Shown here piece by piece: positions 40,303 through 48,629 of a stretch of 53,776 nt of DNA. Source of the stretch: Acidimicrobiaceae bacterium (GTDB taxonomy: Bacteria > Actinomycetota > Acidimicrobiia > Acidimicrobiales > Bog-793). Every line of letters begins with the position of its first letter. The first letter of the stretch is position 1. Position numbers and translations under genes: made by a program. The notes under the pieces are model-generated. The model was given only the letters and a program-made list of their open reading frames with translations. It made no database searches and was not told the origin of the DNA. The DNA lies in assembly GCA_003159795.1 (NCBI GenBank), contig PLPK01000083.1:1-53776 (forward strand), given 5' to 3'.

Positions 40303-42822
40303 TCAGCCGCGCAGTCCCGCCCCGAGCTCGGCCTCGGCCGCGGCGATGCAGCGGGCGCGCGCCACTGCGACGTCGGCGTCGGTGAGCGTGCGGTCCGGGG
40401 CGACGAACCGGAGGCGGAAGGTGAGGCTGCGCAACCCGGGGCTCAGCCCGGGGCCCCGGAAGACGTCGACGAGGCGGACATCCTCGCAGTACTCGCCCGC
40501 CGCGGCGCGCACGACGGACCCCAGGCGCGCCGCCGGCACCGAGGAGTCGAGGGTGAACGACAGGTCGATGTCGCTCGAGGGGAACCGGCTGAGCACCGGC
40601 CCGCGACCTTCCCGGCGGCGGAGCGCGAAGAGGCGGACCGTGTCGAGGACGAGCCAGCCGACCCGGCGACCCGCGAGGTTGAAGGCCTCGAGCGCGGCGG
40701 GGTCGACCTCCCCGACGAAACCGACGGTGCCGACCGTGCCCGAGGCGTCGGCCCCGGCGACCGCCGCTGTCCGGGTCGGGTGGCAGCCGAGGGCGCCAGC
40801 GCCGGCGAGCACCGCCCGCGAGCCGGGTTGGTCCTGCACGAGTCCGAGTCCCCCGTCCGCGAGGCCGAGACCTTCGGCGATCCCCTGCCAGAGCCGGACG
40901 GCCTCCGGGGCTCCGTCGCCATCGAAACCGAGCACGACGCCGAGCTGCTCGCGCTCGACCGGCAGTGTCACCCCGGCGCCGGGGTGCGCGAAAACGTGCC
41001 CGATCTCGAAGAGCCGGACCGCGGGGTTGCGAACCGACGCGTTCTGGCGCAGGCAGCCGAGCAGCCCCGGCAGAAGGCTCGTGCGCAGGGCGGATTCCTC
41101 GCGCACGATCGGGTTGACGAGCTCGACCGGCGCGGTGCCCGTGCCGAGCTTCCGCTCGTGGCCCGGGTTGACGATCGAGCTCGTCCAGGCCTCGTCGGCG
41201 CCGTAGCCGGCGACGAGGCCGGCCAGCCTCCGGCGGTCGGCCTGGTGCGCCGTGAGCAGTCCCACGCCGGGGGAACGCTTCCGGGTCGGCGCGATGTGCT
41301 CGTAGCCGAGGTGCCGGGCGACCTCCTCGATCACGTCGACCTCGCGCTCGACGTCGGGCCGGAACGGGGGCACGGTGACGGCGAGACCTGCGCTGTCGGG
41401 TTCCGTCGCGAAGCCGATCGGCGCGAGGTACCCGGCGATCGCGTCGGTTCTGAGACTGGTCCCGAGAAGCACGTTCAGCCGCCCCGGCCGCAGGTGGATC
41501 GTGCGGCGCACAACCGGGGTCGGCTGCAGGTCGATCACGCCGGCCGCGACGACCGGCGGGGCGGCCCCGGCGGCGAGCGCCGCGGCGACGATGAGCCCGG
41601 CGACCCGGTCGGCGGCGCGGACCGGGCCCTCGGGGTCGATCCCCCGCCAGAAGCGCGTCGAGGCCTCGGTGCGCAGCTGCTGGCGGCGGGCGGTCCGTCC
41701 GACGGCCATCGCCGAGAAGTCGGCGGCCTCGATGAGGACGGCCGAGGTCCCGGGGGCGATCTCGCTCGACTCGCCGCCCATGACCCCCGCTATGCCGACC
41801 GGCACGTCGTCGGCATCGCAGATCAGCAGGTCATCGACCGGTCTCTCCCCGCCGGAGCGGTGGCGCTCGACACCGAAGACGCGCGCCTCCCCGTCGAGGG
41901 TGATGAGAGTTTCGCCGGGCCGCGCGAACCGTACGCGCAGCCCCCGCCCCGGGAGGCGGTCGAGGTCGTAGGGGTGGGTCGGCTGGCCAAGCTCGAGCAT
42001 CGTGTAGTTCGAGGCGTCGACGACCGAGTGGATCGGCCGCATGCCCGAAAGGATCAGGCGGCGCTGGACGTCGCGTGGCGAGGCGACCGTCGTGATCCCG
42101 GTGACGACCCGGGCCGCGAAGCGCCGACAGGCCCCTGGCGCCTCGATGACGACGCTCGCCAGCGAGCCGACCGGGGGCCCGTTCTCGGCGACGACCGGCT
42201 GCGGGATGGCGAAGGGCAGGTGCCGGCGCGCGGCGAGGTCCCTGGCGACGCCGGCGACGCACAGGCAGTCCGGCCGGTTCGGCTCGACCTCGAGCTCGTA
42301 GACGACGTCGGCGACGAGGCCGAGGTATTCGGCGATCGGCGTGCCGAGCGCGAGTCCCGCCGGGAGGCTCCCGTCGGCGGTCCCGGTCGAAGCCAGGATG
42401 AACAGCCCCGAGGCGTCGGCGCCTAAGCCGAGCTCGGTCGCCGAGCACAGCATCCCGTTGGACGTCACCCCGCGCATCTTGCGGCGGGTGATCTCGACCC
42501 CGCCGGCGAGCACGGCCCCGACGGTCGCGAACGGCACGACGTCGCCGACGACGTAGTTCCAGGCGCCGCAGACGACCTCGACGGGCTCGTCGCCGCCGGC
42601 GTCGACGAGGGCGAGGCGGATGCGGTCGGCGCCGGGGATCGGCCGGATCTCGACGACGCGGGCCACGACGACGCCGGCGAGGCCGCCCCCGACGTGCTCG
42701 ACCGCCTCGACGACGAGCCCGAGCGAGTCGAGCTCGGCACCGAGCGCGGCGACGCCGTCCGCGTCGGCCGCGTCGACATCGAGGGGCGTGAACTCGCTCA
42801 GCCAGGAAAGCGGTACCCGCAC
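40303..42822 (-). CDS. pheT: Phenylalanyl-tRNA synthetase beta subunit
   Basis: The 839-aa subunit completes the alpha2-beta2 enzyme that charges tRNA-Phe. In order it has an N-terminal tRNA-binding OB domain (about 42-155, with RKMRGVTSNGMLCSATELG), the B3/4 editing domain (about 215-385), the B5 domain, the catalytic-like core, and the C-terminal anticodon-binding FDX-ACB domain (FPSSDIDLSFTLD to the end). Start GTG 42822 follows AAGGAG; the longer frame upstream is a shadow of pheS. It lies 44 nt after pheS. Confidence 0.96.
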   Translation of the reverse strand: MRVPLSWLSEFTPLDVDAADADGVAALGAELDSLGLVVEAVEHVGGGLAGVVVARVVEIRPIPGADRIRLALVDAGGDEPVEVVCGAWNYVVGDVVPFATVGAVLAGGVEITRRKMRGVTSNGMLCSATELGLGADASGLFILASTGTADGSLPAGLALGTPIAEYLGLVADVVYELEVEPNRPDCLCVAGVARDLAARRHLPFAIPQPVVAENGPPVGSLASVVIEAPGACRRFAARVVTGITTVASPRDVQRRLILSGMRPIHSVVDASNYTMLELGQPTHPYDLDRLPGRGLRVRFARPGETLITLDGEARVFGVERHRSGGERPVDDLLICDADDVPVGIAGVMGGESSEIAPGTSAVLIEAADFSAMAVGRTARRQQLRTEASTRFWRGIDPEGPVRAADRVAGLIVAAALAAGAAPPVVAAGVIDLQPTPVVRRTIHLRPGRLNVLLGTSLRTDAIAGYLAPIGFATEPDSAGLAVTVPPFRPDVEREVDVIEEVARHLGYEHIAPTRKRSPGVGLLTAHQADRRRLAGLVAGYGADEAWTSSIVNPGHERKLGTGTAPVELVNPIVREESALRTSLLPGLLGCLRQNASVRNPAVRLFEIGHVFAHPGAGVTLPVEREQLGVVLGFDGDGAPEAVRLWQGIAEGLGLADGGLGLVQDQPGSRAVLAGAGALGCHPTRTAAVAGADASGTVGTVGFVGEVDPAALEAFNLAGRRVGWLVLDTVRLFALRRREGRGPVLSRFPSSDIDLSFTLDSSVPAARLGSVVRAAAGEYCEDVRLVDVFRGPGLSPGLRSLTFRLRFVAPDRTLTDADVAVARARCIAAAEAELGAGLRG

Positions 42823-42866
42823 GCTGCTCCTTGTCCGATCCTCAGTGATGAACTGGCATGTGGCAC

Positions 42867-43946
42867 TCAGCACCCGGCCAGGAAGCGCACGTCGTTCTCG
42901 ATGAAGGCGCGCATGTCCTCGATCCCGTGACGCATGATCGCGACGCGGTCGATGCCGAACCCGAAGGCGAAGCCCGACCAGACCTCGGGATCGACGCCGG
43001 TCGACTCGAGCACCGCCGGGTGGACGAGCCCGCAGCCGCCGAGCTCGATCCAGCCGACCCCGGAACAGGTCCGGCAACCCACCCCCCCGCAGATCGTGCA
43101 GGAGATGTCGAACTCGGCCGACGGCTCGGTGAACGGAAAGTACCCCGGGCGGAGGCGCGCCCTGACGTCCTCGCCGAAGATCGCCTTGGTGAAGGTCTCG
43201 ATCGTCCCGGCGAGGTCACCGAAGGTGATGCCGCGGTCGACGACGAGCCCCTCGAGCTGGTGGAAGACCGGCAAGTGCGAGGCGTCCGGGGTGTCGCGGC
43301 GGTAGACGAGCCCGGGCATAACGGCGTAGATGGGCAGCACGCCCCGTTCGAGCAGGTGGATCTGCACGGGCGAGGTGTGCGTGCGCAGCAGCACGCTCTC
43401 CCCGTCGCCGAGGTCGACGTAGAAGCTGTCCTGCCCGCTGCGGGCCGGATGGTCGGGCGGCATGTTGAGCGCGGTGAAGTTGTACCAGTCGGTCTCGACC
43501 TCGGGGCCCTCGGCGATCTCGTAGCCCATGCCGAGGAAGATGTCCTCGAGCTCCTCGCGGATCCGCGTGACGAGGTGGGGATGCCCCGGTCCCGGGGCGG
43601 GGATCACCTCGGTCAGATCGAGCCGGTCCGCCTCGAGGACGCCCGCCCGCGCGACCTCCACGAGGGCGGCCCGGCGCTCGGCGATGAGCGCCTCGAGCAC
43701 CCGCCGCTTCTCGTTCAGCTCCCCGCCGAGCTCGCGCCGCGCGGCTTCGTCGAGCCCGCCGAGCTCCCGTTTCCATGTCGCCAGCGCTGAGCGCCGGCCG
43801 GTGAGCTCGGCCTCGACGGCGCTGAGCGCGGCGAGGTCCTCGGCCGAGGTGATCCGCTGCCGCGCGCCGGCTACGAGCGCACGGAGCACGTCGGTGTTCG
43901 GTGGGCCGGCGGAAGCCTCGTCGCCGTCGGCTCTCTTGCGGTTCAT
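42867..43946 (-). CDS. pheS: Phenylalanyl-tRNA synthetase alpha subunit
   Basis: The 359-aa subunit has an N-terminal coiled coil (about 20-95). The class II catalytic core follows, with motif 2 (LLRTHTSPVQIH, FHQLEGLVVD) and motif 3 (FGFGIDRVAIMRHGIEDMR). A cysteine-rich insertion (CTICGGVGCRTCSGVGW) resembles a zinc knuckle found in some bacterial PheS. It forms the phenylalanyl-adenylate. ATG 43946 overlaps the stop of the rRNA methyltransferase gene by 4 nt, tying the pair to the infC-rpmI-rplT transcript. Confidence 0.96.
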   Translation of the reverse strand: MNRKRADGDEASAGPPNTDVLRALVAGARQRITSAEDLAALSAVEAELTGRRSALATWKRELGGLDEAARRELGGELNEKRRVLEALIAERRAALVEVARAGVLEADRLDLTEVIPAPGPGHPHLVTRIREELEDIFLGMGYEIAEGPEVETDWYNFTALNMPPDHPARSGQDSFYVDLGDGESVLLRTHTSPVQIHLLERGVLPIYAVMPGLVYRRDTPDASHLPVFHQLEGLVVDRGITFGDLAGTIETFTKAIFGEDVRARLRPGYFPFTEPSAEFDISCTICGGVGCRTCSGVGWIELGGCGLVHPAVLESTGVDPEVWSGFAFGFGIDRVAIMRHGIEDMRAFIENDVRFLAGC

Positions 43947-44737
43947 GTGCGCACATCGTAGGGCCGCGCCGTCCCGGGTCGAGGACGATGGGCGAGCGCG
44001 AAGCCGAGCACGGCGGCGGCTGTGGCGACGTTCAGCGACTCGGTCGCGCCGGCCATCGGGATCGTGACGACCTCGTCGAGCAGGCCCGTGAGGGCGTCGC
44101 CCAGTCCCCGGGCCTCGTTGCCCAGGACGAGCGCTACCTTCCCGTCCAGATCCACGGCCGCGTAGTCCGCCCCGCCCCGCGCCGCCGTGCCGCAGCGTCG
44201 GAAGCCCGCGGCGCCGAGCCGCGCGAGCGCCTCGTCGGGCGGGACGCCGACGACGACCGGGACCGAGAAGAGCGCCCCCGCGGAGGCGCGCACGCTCTTC
44301 GGGTTGTAAATGTCGGCGGTCCCCTCGCAGCAGACGACACCGCCCGCGCCGGATCCGGCGGCGACGCGCAGGATCGCCCCCAGGTTGCCGGGATCGCGCA
44401 CGTCGACGAGCACAAAGAGCAGCCCAGCCGCGAGCACCCGGTCGAGATCGACGTCGATCGCCGCGACGACGCCGAGGACCGGCTGCGGTGTCGCCGCATC
44501 AGTGACGCGTTCGATAACCCCGGGGCCAAGCCCGAAGACACGCACACCGGCGGCGTGGACACGGGCCAGCACGTCGGTGACGCCGGGCGCAGTGCGCGCC
44601 TCCGGCGAGAAGTAGACCGCCTCGATCGGCACGCCAGCGTCGAGGGCAGCGGCCAACAGCTTCGGCCCCTCGGCGACGAAGGCGCCGTCGCGGCGTCGCA
44701 CGCTGCGCTGACGGGTGAGGCGACGCAGTCGCTGCAC
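43943..44737 (-). CDS. SpoU-family (TrmH/RlmB) RNA 2'-O-methyltransferase
   Basis: The 264-aa protein has an N-terminal substrate-binding domain (about 1-95, with FVAEGPKLLAAAL) and a C-terminal SPOUT knot. The knot shows VDVRDPGNLGAILRVA (motif 1), LVLGNEARGLGDAL (motif 2) and IPMAGATESLNVATAAAVLGF (motif 3). It methylates the 2'-oxygen of a ribose in rRNA or tRNA using S-adenosylmethionine; the exact nucleotide is unknown. GTG 44737 is 32 nt after rplT, and its stop overlaps pheS. An rRNA methyltransferase between rplT and pheS is common in Actinomycetota. Confidence 0.92.
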   Translation of the reverse strand: MQRLRRLTRQRSVRRRDGAFVAEGPKLLAAALDAGVPIEAVYFSPEARTAPGVTDVLARVHAAGVRVFGLGPGVIERVTDAATPQPVLGVVAAIDVDLDRVLAAGLLFVLVDVRDPGNLGAILRVAAGSGAGGVVCCEGTADIYNPKSVRASAGALFSVPVVVGVPPDEALARLGAAGFRRCGTAARGGADYAAVDLDGKVALVLGNEARGLGDALTGLLDEVVTIPMAGATESLNVATAAAVLGFALAHRPRPGTARPYDVRT

Positions 44738-44769
44738 CCGCGCGTGGCGGCCGCCGAGCAGCTGGTCGC

Positions 44770-45171
44770 TCAGGAAGCGGCCTCGGTCGCGTCGGCCTCG
44801 GCAGCACCGGGCGCCCCGTCGAGCGAACGCCGGGCGATATCGACGAGCGCGGCGAAGGCGGAGGCATCGCGCACGGCGGTGTCGGCGAGGATCTTGCGGT
44901 CGACGTCCACCTCGGCGCGGTGCAGCCCGGCGATGAGGCGGCTGTAGCTCATCCCCTCGGCCCGCGAGGCGGCGTTGATCCGCTGGATCCAGAGTCGGCG
45001 GAACTCGCCCTTGCGCGCGCGGCGGTCGCGGTAGGCGTACTGCAGCGAGTGCATGACCTGCTCGTTGGCCGCGCGAAACGACCGAGACTTGTTGCCGTAG
45101 TAGCCCTCCGCCCGTCCGAGGACCGCGCGGTGGCTCTTCCTGCCGTGGACGGCGCGTTTGACCCTCGCCAT
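44770..45171 (-). CDS. rplT: 50S ribosomal protein L20
   Basis: The 133-aa protein begins [23 protein letters not shown] and contains [21 protein letters not shown], both diagnostic of L20, which binds 23S rRNA early in assembly. An Ala/Glu-rich tail of about 16 residues extends beyond the usual ~115-120. AAAGGAG precedes ATG 45171; the longer open frame adds non-conserved residues. In other bacteria L20 represses this operon by binding its own mRNA. Confidence 0.97.
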   Translation of the reverse strand: MARVKRAVHGRKSHRAVLGRAEGYYGNKSRSFRAANEQVMHSLQYAYRDRRARKGEFRRLWIQRINAASRAEGMSYSRLIAGLHRAEVDVDRKILADTAVRDASAFAALVDIARRSLDGAPGAAEADATEAAS

Positions 45172-45243
45172 GATGCTCCTTTCGGTGAGAACTCCCCGGC
45201 GCCAGGCCACCCCGTCACGGGACGCGGCCGGCGGCAGATTGAA

Positions 45244-45438
45244 TCAGATCCCGAGGATCCGCCGGACGTTGCGGCGGTCGCTCGGCGCGACCTCGGCCTC
45301 GCGGCCGAGACGGCGCGTGCGCACCGACGACTTCTTCTCGAGCAGGTGCGACTTGAACGGCTTGCGTCGCATCAGCTTGCCCGTGCCCGTGATCTTGAAG
45401 CGGGCGGCCGCACCTCTGTCCGTTTTCATCTTCGGCAT
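45244..45438 (-). CDS. rpmI: 50S ribosomal protein L35
   Basis: The 64-aa very basic protein begins MPKMKTDRGAAARFKITGTGK and has RRKPFKSHLLEKKS, the L35 signature. It sits in the conserved order infC-rpmI-rplT, 57 nt after infC and 72 nt before rplT. Confidence 0.97.
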   Translation of the reverse strand: MPKMKTDRGAAARFKITGTGKLMRRKPFKSHLLEKKSSVRTRRLGREAEVAPSDRRNVRRILGI

Positions 45439-45495
45439 GATCCAACCTCGTCGTCTGCGATTCCCCGGCCGGATCGGAATCCGGCCGACTGTGAC

Positions 45496-46107
45496 CTAAC
45501 CCTCGGCCGCGGCCGCCCCTTCGTCCGGCGGCACCGGCTCGGCGGGGACCACCGCCGAACGCGCCGCCTGGCTCTGGCGGGCCCGCTTGTCCGGCGCGAG
45601 CACCATCACCATGTTCCTCCCGTCCAGGCGGGGCTCGGACTCGATCTTGGCATTGCCCTCGGTGAACTCGGAGATGCGGTCGAGGATCTTCTTGCCGAGC
45701 TCGGGGTGGAACACCTCCCGGCCGCGGAACATGATCGTGATCTTGACCTTGTGCCCCTCGGTCAGGAACTTTGCCACCTGGCGGGTCTTGGTGTCGAAGT
45801 CGCCCTGGCCGATCTTCGGGCGGTACTTCATCTCTTTGATCCCGACGTTCGTCGCGCGGCGACGCGATTCCTTCGCGCGCTGCGCCTCGTCGAACTTGAA
45901 CTTCCCGTAATCCATGATCCGGCAGACGGGAGGATCGGCGAGTGGCGCCACCTCAACGAGATCGAGATCCATCTGCCGTGCGATCGACAACGCCTCGGGC
46001 AACAGCTTGATGCCGAGTTGCTGTCCTTCAGGAGCGACGAGGCGAACTTCGCGGGCGCGGATACGTTCGTTCATCCGCGGCTCGTTGACGGTGGGGACTG
46101 TCGAGAT
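45496..46107 (-). CDS. infC: Translation initiation factor IF-3, probable AUC start
   Basis: IF-3 checks the initiator tRNA-start codon pairing and keeps 30S subunits free. The protein shows NERIRAREVRLVAPEGQQLG, CRIMDYGKFKFDEAQRAKESRR (N-domain and linker) and the C-domain with KVKITIMFRGREVFHPELG and DGRNMVMVLAP. From ATG 46074 it would lack the usual N-terminal strand. Reading from ATC 46107 adds eleven residues (ISTVPTVNEPR) matching the normal start of actinobacterial IF-3, and GGAG lies 9 nt before it. A stop precedes at 46114-46116. infC is known for AUU/AUC starts used in self-control. A Pro/Glu/Ala-rich tail ends the protein. Confidence 0.93.
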   Translation of the reverse strand: MSTVPTVNEPRMNERIRAREVRLVAPEGQQLGIKLLPEALSIARQMDLDLVEVAPLADPPVCRIMDYGKFKFDEAQRAKESRRRATNVGIKEMKYRPKIGQGDFDTKTRQVAKFLTEGHKVKITIMFRGREVFHPELGKKILDRISEFTEGNAKIESEPRLDGRNMVMVLAPDKRARQSQAARSAVVPAEPVPPDEGAAAAEG

Positions 46108-46116
46108 CGGGCATCA

Positions 46117-46120
46117 CTCC
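46117..46120 (-). promoter_or_regulatory. Shine-Dalgarno supporting the AUC start of infC
   Basis: GGAG on the minus strand ends 9 nt before ATC 46107. No comparable site lies before ATG 46074, which decides the start. Confidence 0.6.
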
Positions 46121-46282
46121 TCTCATCGGACCGGGGCCTCCGACGGAGGACCCGGAAAGAGGGAATGCGACGCCGATCGGCGCGAGCAACGACGACCCGA
46201 TGCACTCGCTGGGCGGAATCCGCCGCGGTGATCGGGTGGGAGTCGCACGCCGTGCAGCCCCGCTTTCCCGCTTCTTTGCCCG

Positions 46283-46294
46283 TAGGCTATCAGC
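46283..46294 (+). promoter_or_regulatory. Leaderless-type promoter (-10 box) of the DUF1844-like gene
   Basis: TAGGCT (46283-46288) matches a TANNNT -10 box and is followed by six bases and then ATG 46295. Transcription would begin at the ATG itself. There is no ribosome site, in line with leaderless translation, which is common in Actinomycetota. Confidence 0.5.
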
Positions 46295-46747
46295 ATGCCC
46301 AGTCTGTGGACACCGGAGGGCGAGCACGGCATCCCCGACACGCCCACCGACGCGACCGCCCCACCGGGAACCGGCACGGCCAGCCCCGGGGAAATGACCG
46401 AGGAGCAACTCCTCGCCGAGCGGGAGGCGCTCGAGCGGGAGCTCGCCGCCGCACCGGTCGAGGACATCGTCGCCAACCACTGCTTCGGCCTGTTCCAGCT
46501 CGCCGCGCTCTACCTCACGCAGAGCCCGCCTGATCTGGCCAAGGCCAAGCTCGCGATCGACGCGCTCGGCGCGATGGTCGACACCCTCGGTGCCCGCCTC
46601 GGCGAGTCGGCGCCGAGCCTGCAGGGGGCGCTGGCGCAGCTCCGGCTCGCCTTCGTCGAGCTGTGGGGCAAGCCGCCCGCGAGCGACGGGAACGGAAGCG
46701 GGCGGCCCGGCCCCGACGCTGGAACCGGGAAGGCCACGCCGGCCTAG
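46295..46747 (+). CDS. DUF1844-like small protein
   Basis: The 150-aa protein begins MPSLWTPEGEHGIP, has a Pro/Thr-rich stretch, then a helical core (about 45-125). The core segments FGLFQLAALYLT, AKAKLAIDALGAMVDTLG and LQGALAQLRLAFVEL resemble the DUF1844 pattern of a short conserved bundle. It ends in a Gly/Pro/Asp-rich tail. In many bacteria DUF1844 genes lie beside infC, as here, but the function is unknown. Its stop codon shares the palindrome CTAG with the stop of the convergent cold-shock-like gene. Confidence 0.75.
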   Translation: MPSLWTPEGEHGIPDTPTDATAPPGTGTASPGEMTEEQLLAEREALERELAAAPVEDIVANHCFGLFQLAALYLTQSPPDLAKAKLAIDALGAMVDTLGARLGESAPSLQGALAQLRLAFVELWGKPPASDGNGSGRPGPDAGTGKATPA

Positions 46748-46983
46748 CTCGTCAGGTCCCGCGCCTCGAGCCGGCCGCCGTGCCCTGGCGCGACCGTGAA
46801 ACGCACCGCCTGGCCGATCCCGATCGCGCGCGTGCCGTCGGCGATCGCCGTGCAGTGGAAGGGGTAATGGCGACCCGCCGTGTCGGCCACCACACCGAGG
46901 CCCGAGTCGGCGTCGAACTCGACGACGCTTCCCGCGTGGGTCGAGGCGAGCGACCCCCAGGGATCGGTCCCGCCGCGGCTCAA
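46744..46983 (-). CDS. Cold-shock-like (OB-fold) small protein coupled to hisG
   Basis: The 79-aa protein has a single beta-rich domain: GSVVEFDADSGLGVVADTAGRHYPFHCTAI, then GQAVRFTVAPGHGGRLEARDL. The pattern follows cold-shock domains (G-V-x-F-x-x-x-x-G-x-G-x-I) but the RNP motifs with exposed aromatics are weak, so nucleic-acid binding is uncertain. It starts at TTG 46983 in a 4-nt overlap with the hisG stop and is probably the last gene of the infB-hisG transcript. Confidence 0.7.
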   Translation of the reverse strand: MSRGGTDPWGSLASTHAGSVVEFDADSGLGVVADTAGRHYPFHCTAIADGTRAIGIGQAVRFTVAPGHGGRLEARDLTS

Positions 46984-47858
46984 TGGACGATCTTCGCGAG
47001 CGGCACCTCGAGGATGTCGGTCGCGCCCCGGTCCTTCAGTGCCGGGATGAGCACGTTGATCGTCGACTTCGGCACGACGGTCTCGATCGCGAAGCCGCCC
47101 TCCCCGAAGAGCTTCGAGACCGTCGGCGACTTGAGCGACGGCAGCAGGGCGATCACCGCCTCGAGGTCGGCCTCGGCGACGTTGAGCTTCACGAGCACGT
47201 GGCTGCGCGCGTCGAGTGCGCCCTGCAGGAGTGTCAGGATCTGGCCCATCGCGTGGGCCTTTACGGGGTCCGCCGCCGCGACGGGGTTGGCGATGAGGGC
47301 CGTGTTCGACTCGAGCACGACGTCGATCACCTTGAGCCCGGCGGCCTCGAGAGCCCGGCCGGTCTCGGTGATCTCGACGACGGCGTCGGCGATCTCGGGG
47401 ACCTTCGCCTCCGTCGCGCCGTACGAGACGCGGATGTCCGCCCGCACCCCGTGGGCGGTGAAGAACCGCTCGGTGAGCCGCGGGTACTCGGTCGAGACCC
47501 GGGTCCCCTCGGGCAGGTCCTCGACGCGGCGTGCCGTTGACGACCCGTGCACGGCGAGCACGATTTGAACCGGTCTCTCGGTCGTCTTCGAGTAGACGAG
47601 CTCGCCGAGCGTCACGACCGTCGCCCCCGTCTCCTCGATCCAGTCCCGCCCCGTGATGCCGAGGTCGAACATGCCGTCGGCCACGTAGACGGGGATCTCC
47701 TGGGGGCGCAGGACCCGTACCTCCTCGATACGCGCGTCCTCGACCATCCCGCGATAGTCGACCTCCGAGCTGCGGTTGATCCTGAGGTCCGCCGCGGCGA
47801 ACAGCTCGAACGTCTGGCGTTCGAGGCTCCCCTTGGGAACGACGAGTCGGAGCATCAT
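46980..47858 (-). CDS. hisG: ATP phosphoribosyltransferase (long form)
   Basis: HisG makes phosphoribosyl-ATP, the first histidine precursor. The 292-aa protein shows LRLVVPKGSLERQTFELF and VADGMFDLGITGRDWIEE, the phosphoribosyl-binding EIADAVVEITETGRALEAAGL segment and a C-terminal ACT-like regulatory domain (from about 215), which marks the long, histidine-inhibited form. ATG 47858 shares a base with the rpe stop (TGATG), with a G-rich ribosome site before it; TTG 47861 is a further option. Other his genes are not in the window. Confidence 0.95.
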   Translation of the reverse strand: MMLRLVVPKGSLERQTFELFAAADLRINRSSEVDYRGMVEDARIEEVRVLRPQEIPVYVADGMFDLGITGRDWIEETGATVVTLGELVYSKTTERPVQIVLAVHGSSTARRVEDLPEGTRVSTEYPRLTERFFTAHGVRADIRVSYGATEAKVPEIADAVVEITETGRALEAAGLKVIDVVLESNTALIANPVAAADPVKAHAMGQILTLLQGALDARSHVLVKLNVAEADLEAVIALLPSLKSPTVSKLFGEGGFAIETVVPKSTINVLIPALKDRGATDILEVPLAKIVH

Positions 47859-48565
47859 CAACCCCCCTGGTCGGTCGGGCGCACGGTCAAAAGGGCGAGG
47901 GCCGCCGCGACCGACCGGCGCATCATCTCGACCGCGGCGGCGGGCCTCGGGTCGCCGAAGATGGCCTCTCCAGCGACGAAGACCCGCGCCCCCGCGGTCG
48001 CCGTCATCGCGGCCGTCGTAGCGTCGATGCCCCCGTCGACCTCGATGGTGACGGCGAGCCCGCGCGCCTCGATCGCGGCGTGGGCTGCCTCGATCTTCGG
48101 CACGACGTCGGCGATGAACGGCTGGCCCCCGAAGCCGGGGAAGACCGTCATCAGCAGCAGCAGATCGATCGCCTCGAGAAAGGGCTCCGCGACCGCGAAC
48201 GGCGTATCCGGGTTGAGGGCGAGCCCGACGGAGAGGCCGAGCTCACGGATCGCCCGGACGTAGTCGGCGGTGCCGCCGATCTCGGCGTGCACGGTGACGA
48301 GGTTGGCGCCCGCCCGTGCGAACCCCGCCAGGAGGGCGCCCGGGTTCGTCACCATCAGATGGCAGTCGAAAAAGGCGTTGGAGTGACGGCGCAGCGAGGC
48401 GACGACGGGAGGCCCGATCGTGAGGTTCGGGACGAAGTGCCCGTCCATCACGTCGACGTGCAGCCATTCGGTCACGCTCCCAACCTCGCCGACGGCTGCG
48501 GCGAGGTTGGCGAAGTCGGCGGCGAGGATCGACGGGTTGATTCGGAACTCACCGGGTGCGAGCAC
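47858..48565 (-). CDS. rpe: Ribulose-phosphate 3-epimerase
   Basis: The enzyme interconverts ribulose and xylulose 5-phosphate. The 235-aa TIM barrel has INPSILAADFANL, the metal-binding HVDVMDGHFVPNLTIGP, FDCHLMVTNP, MTVFPGFGGQPFI and EVDGGI. The metal ligands and both catalytic Asp are in place. Start GTG 48565 is the one that gives the usual N-terminus; the longer frame runs over fmt. The stop overlaps hisG, which uses a pentose phosphate product, so the pairing is metabolically sensible. Confidence 0.95.
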   Translation of the reverse strand: MLAPGEFRINPSILAADFANLAAAVGEVGSVTEWLHVDVMDGHFVPNLTIGPPVVASLRRHSNAFFDCHLMVTNPGALLAGFARAGANLVTVHAEIGGTADYVRAIRELGLSVGLALNPDTPFAVAEPFLEAIDLLLLMTVFPGFGGQPFIADVVPKIEAAHAAIEARGLAVTIEVDGGIDATTAAMTATAGARVFVAGEAIFGDPRPAAAVEMMRRSVAAALALLTVRPTDQGG

Positions 48566-48629
48566 TAGTCGGACACTACCGCCCGGCACGAGTTCGGCCG
48601 TGCGCCACCGCGCACTGTGCCGCGCCGGC

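Noticed and set aside
40189-42426. 745-aa plus-strand frame opposite pheT
   Set aside because: Antisense shadow of pheT with low-complexity composition and no homology character.
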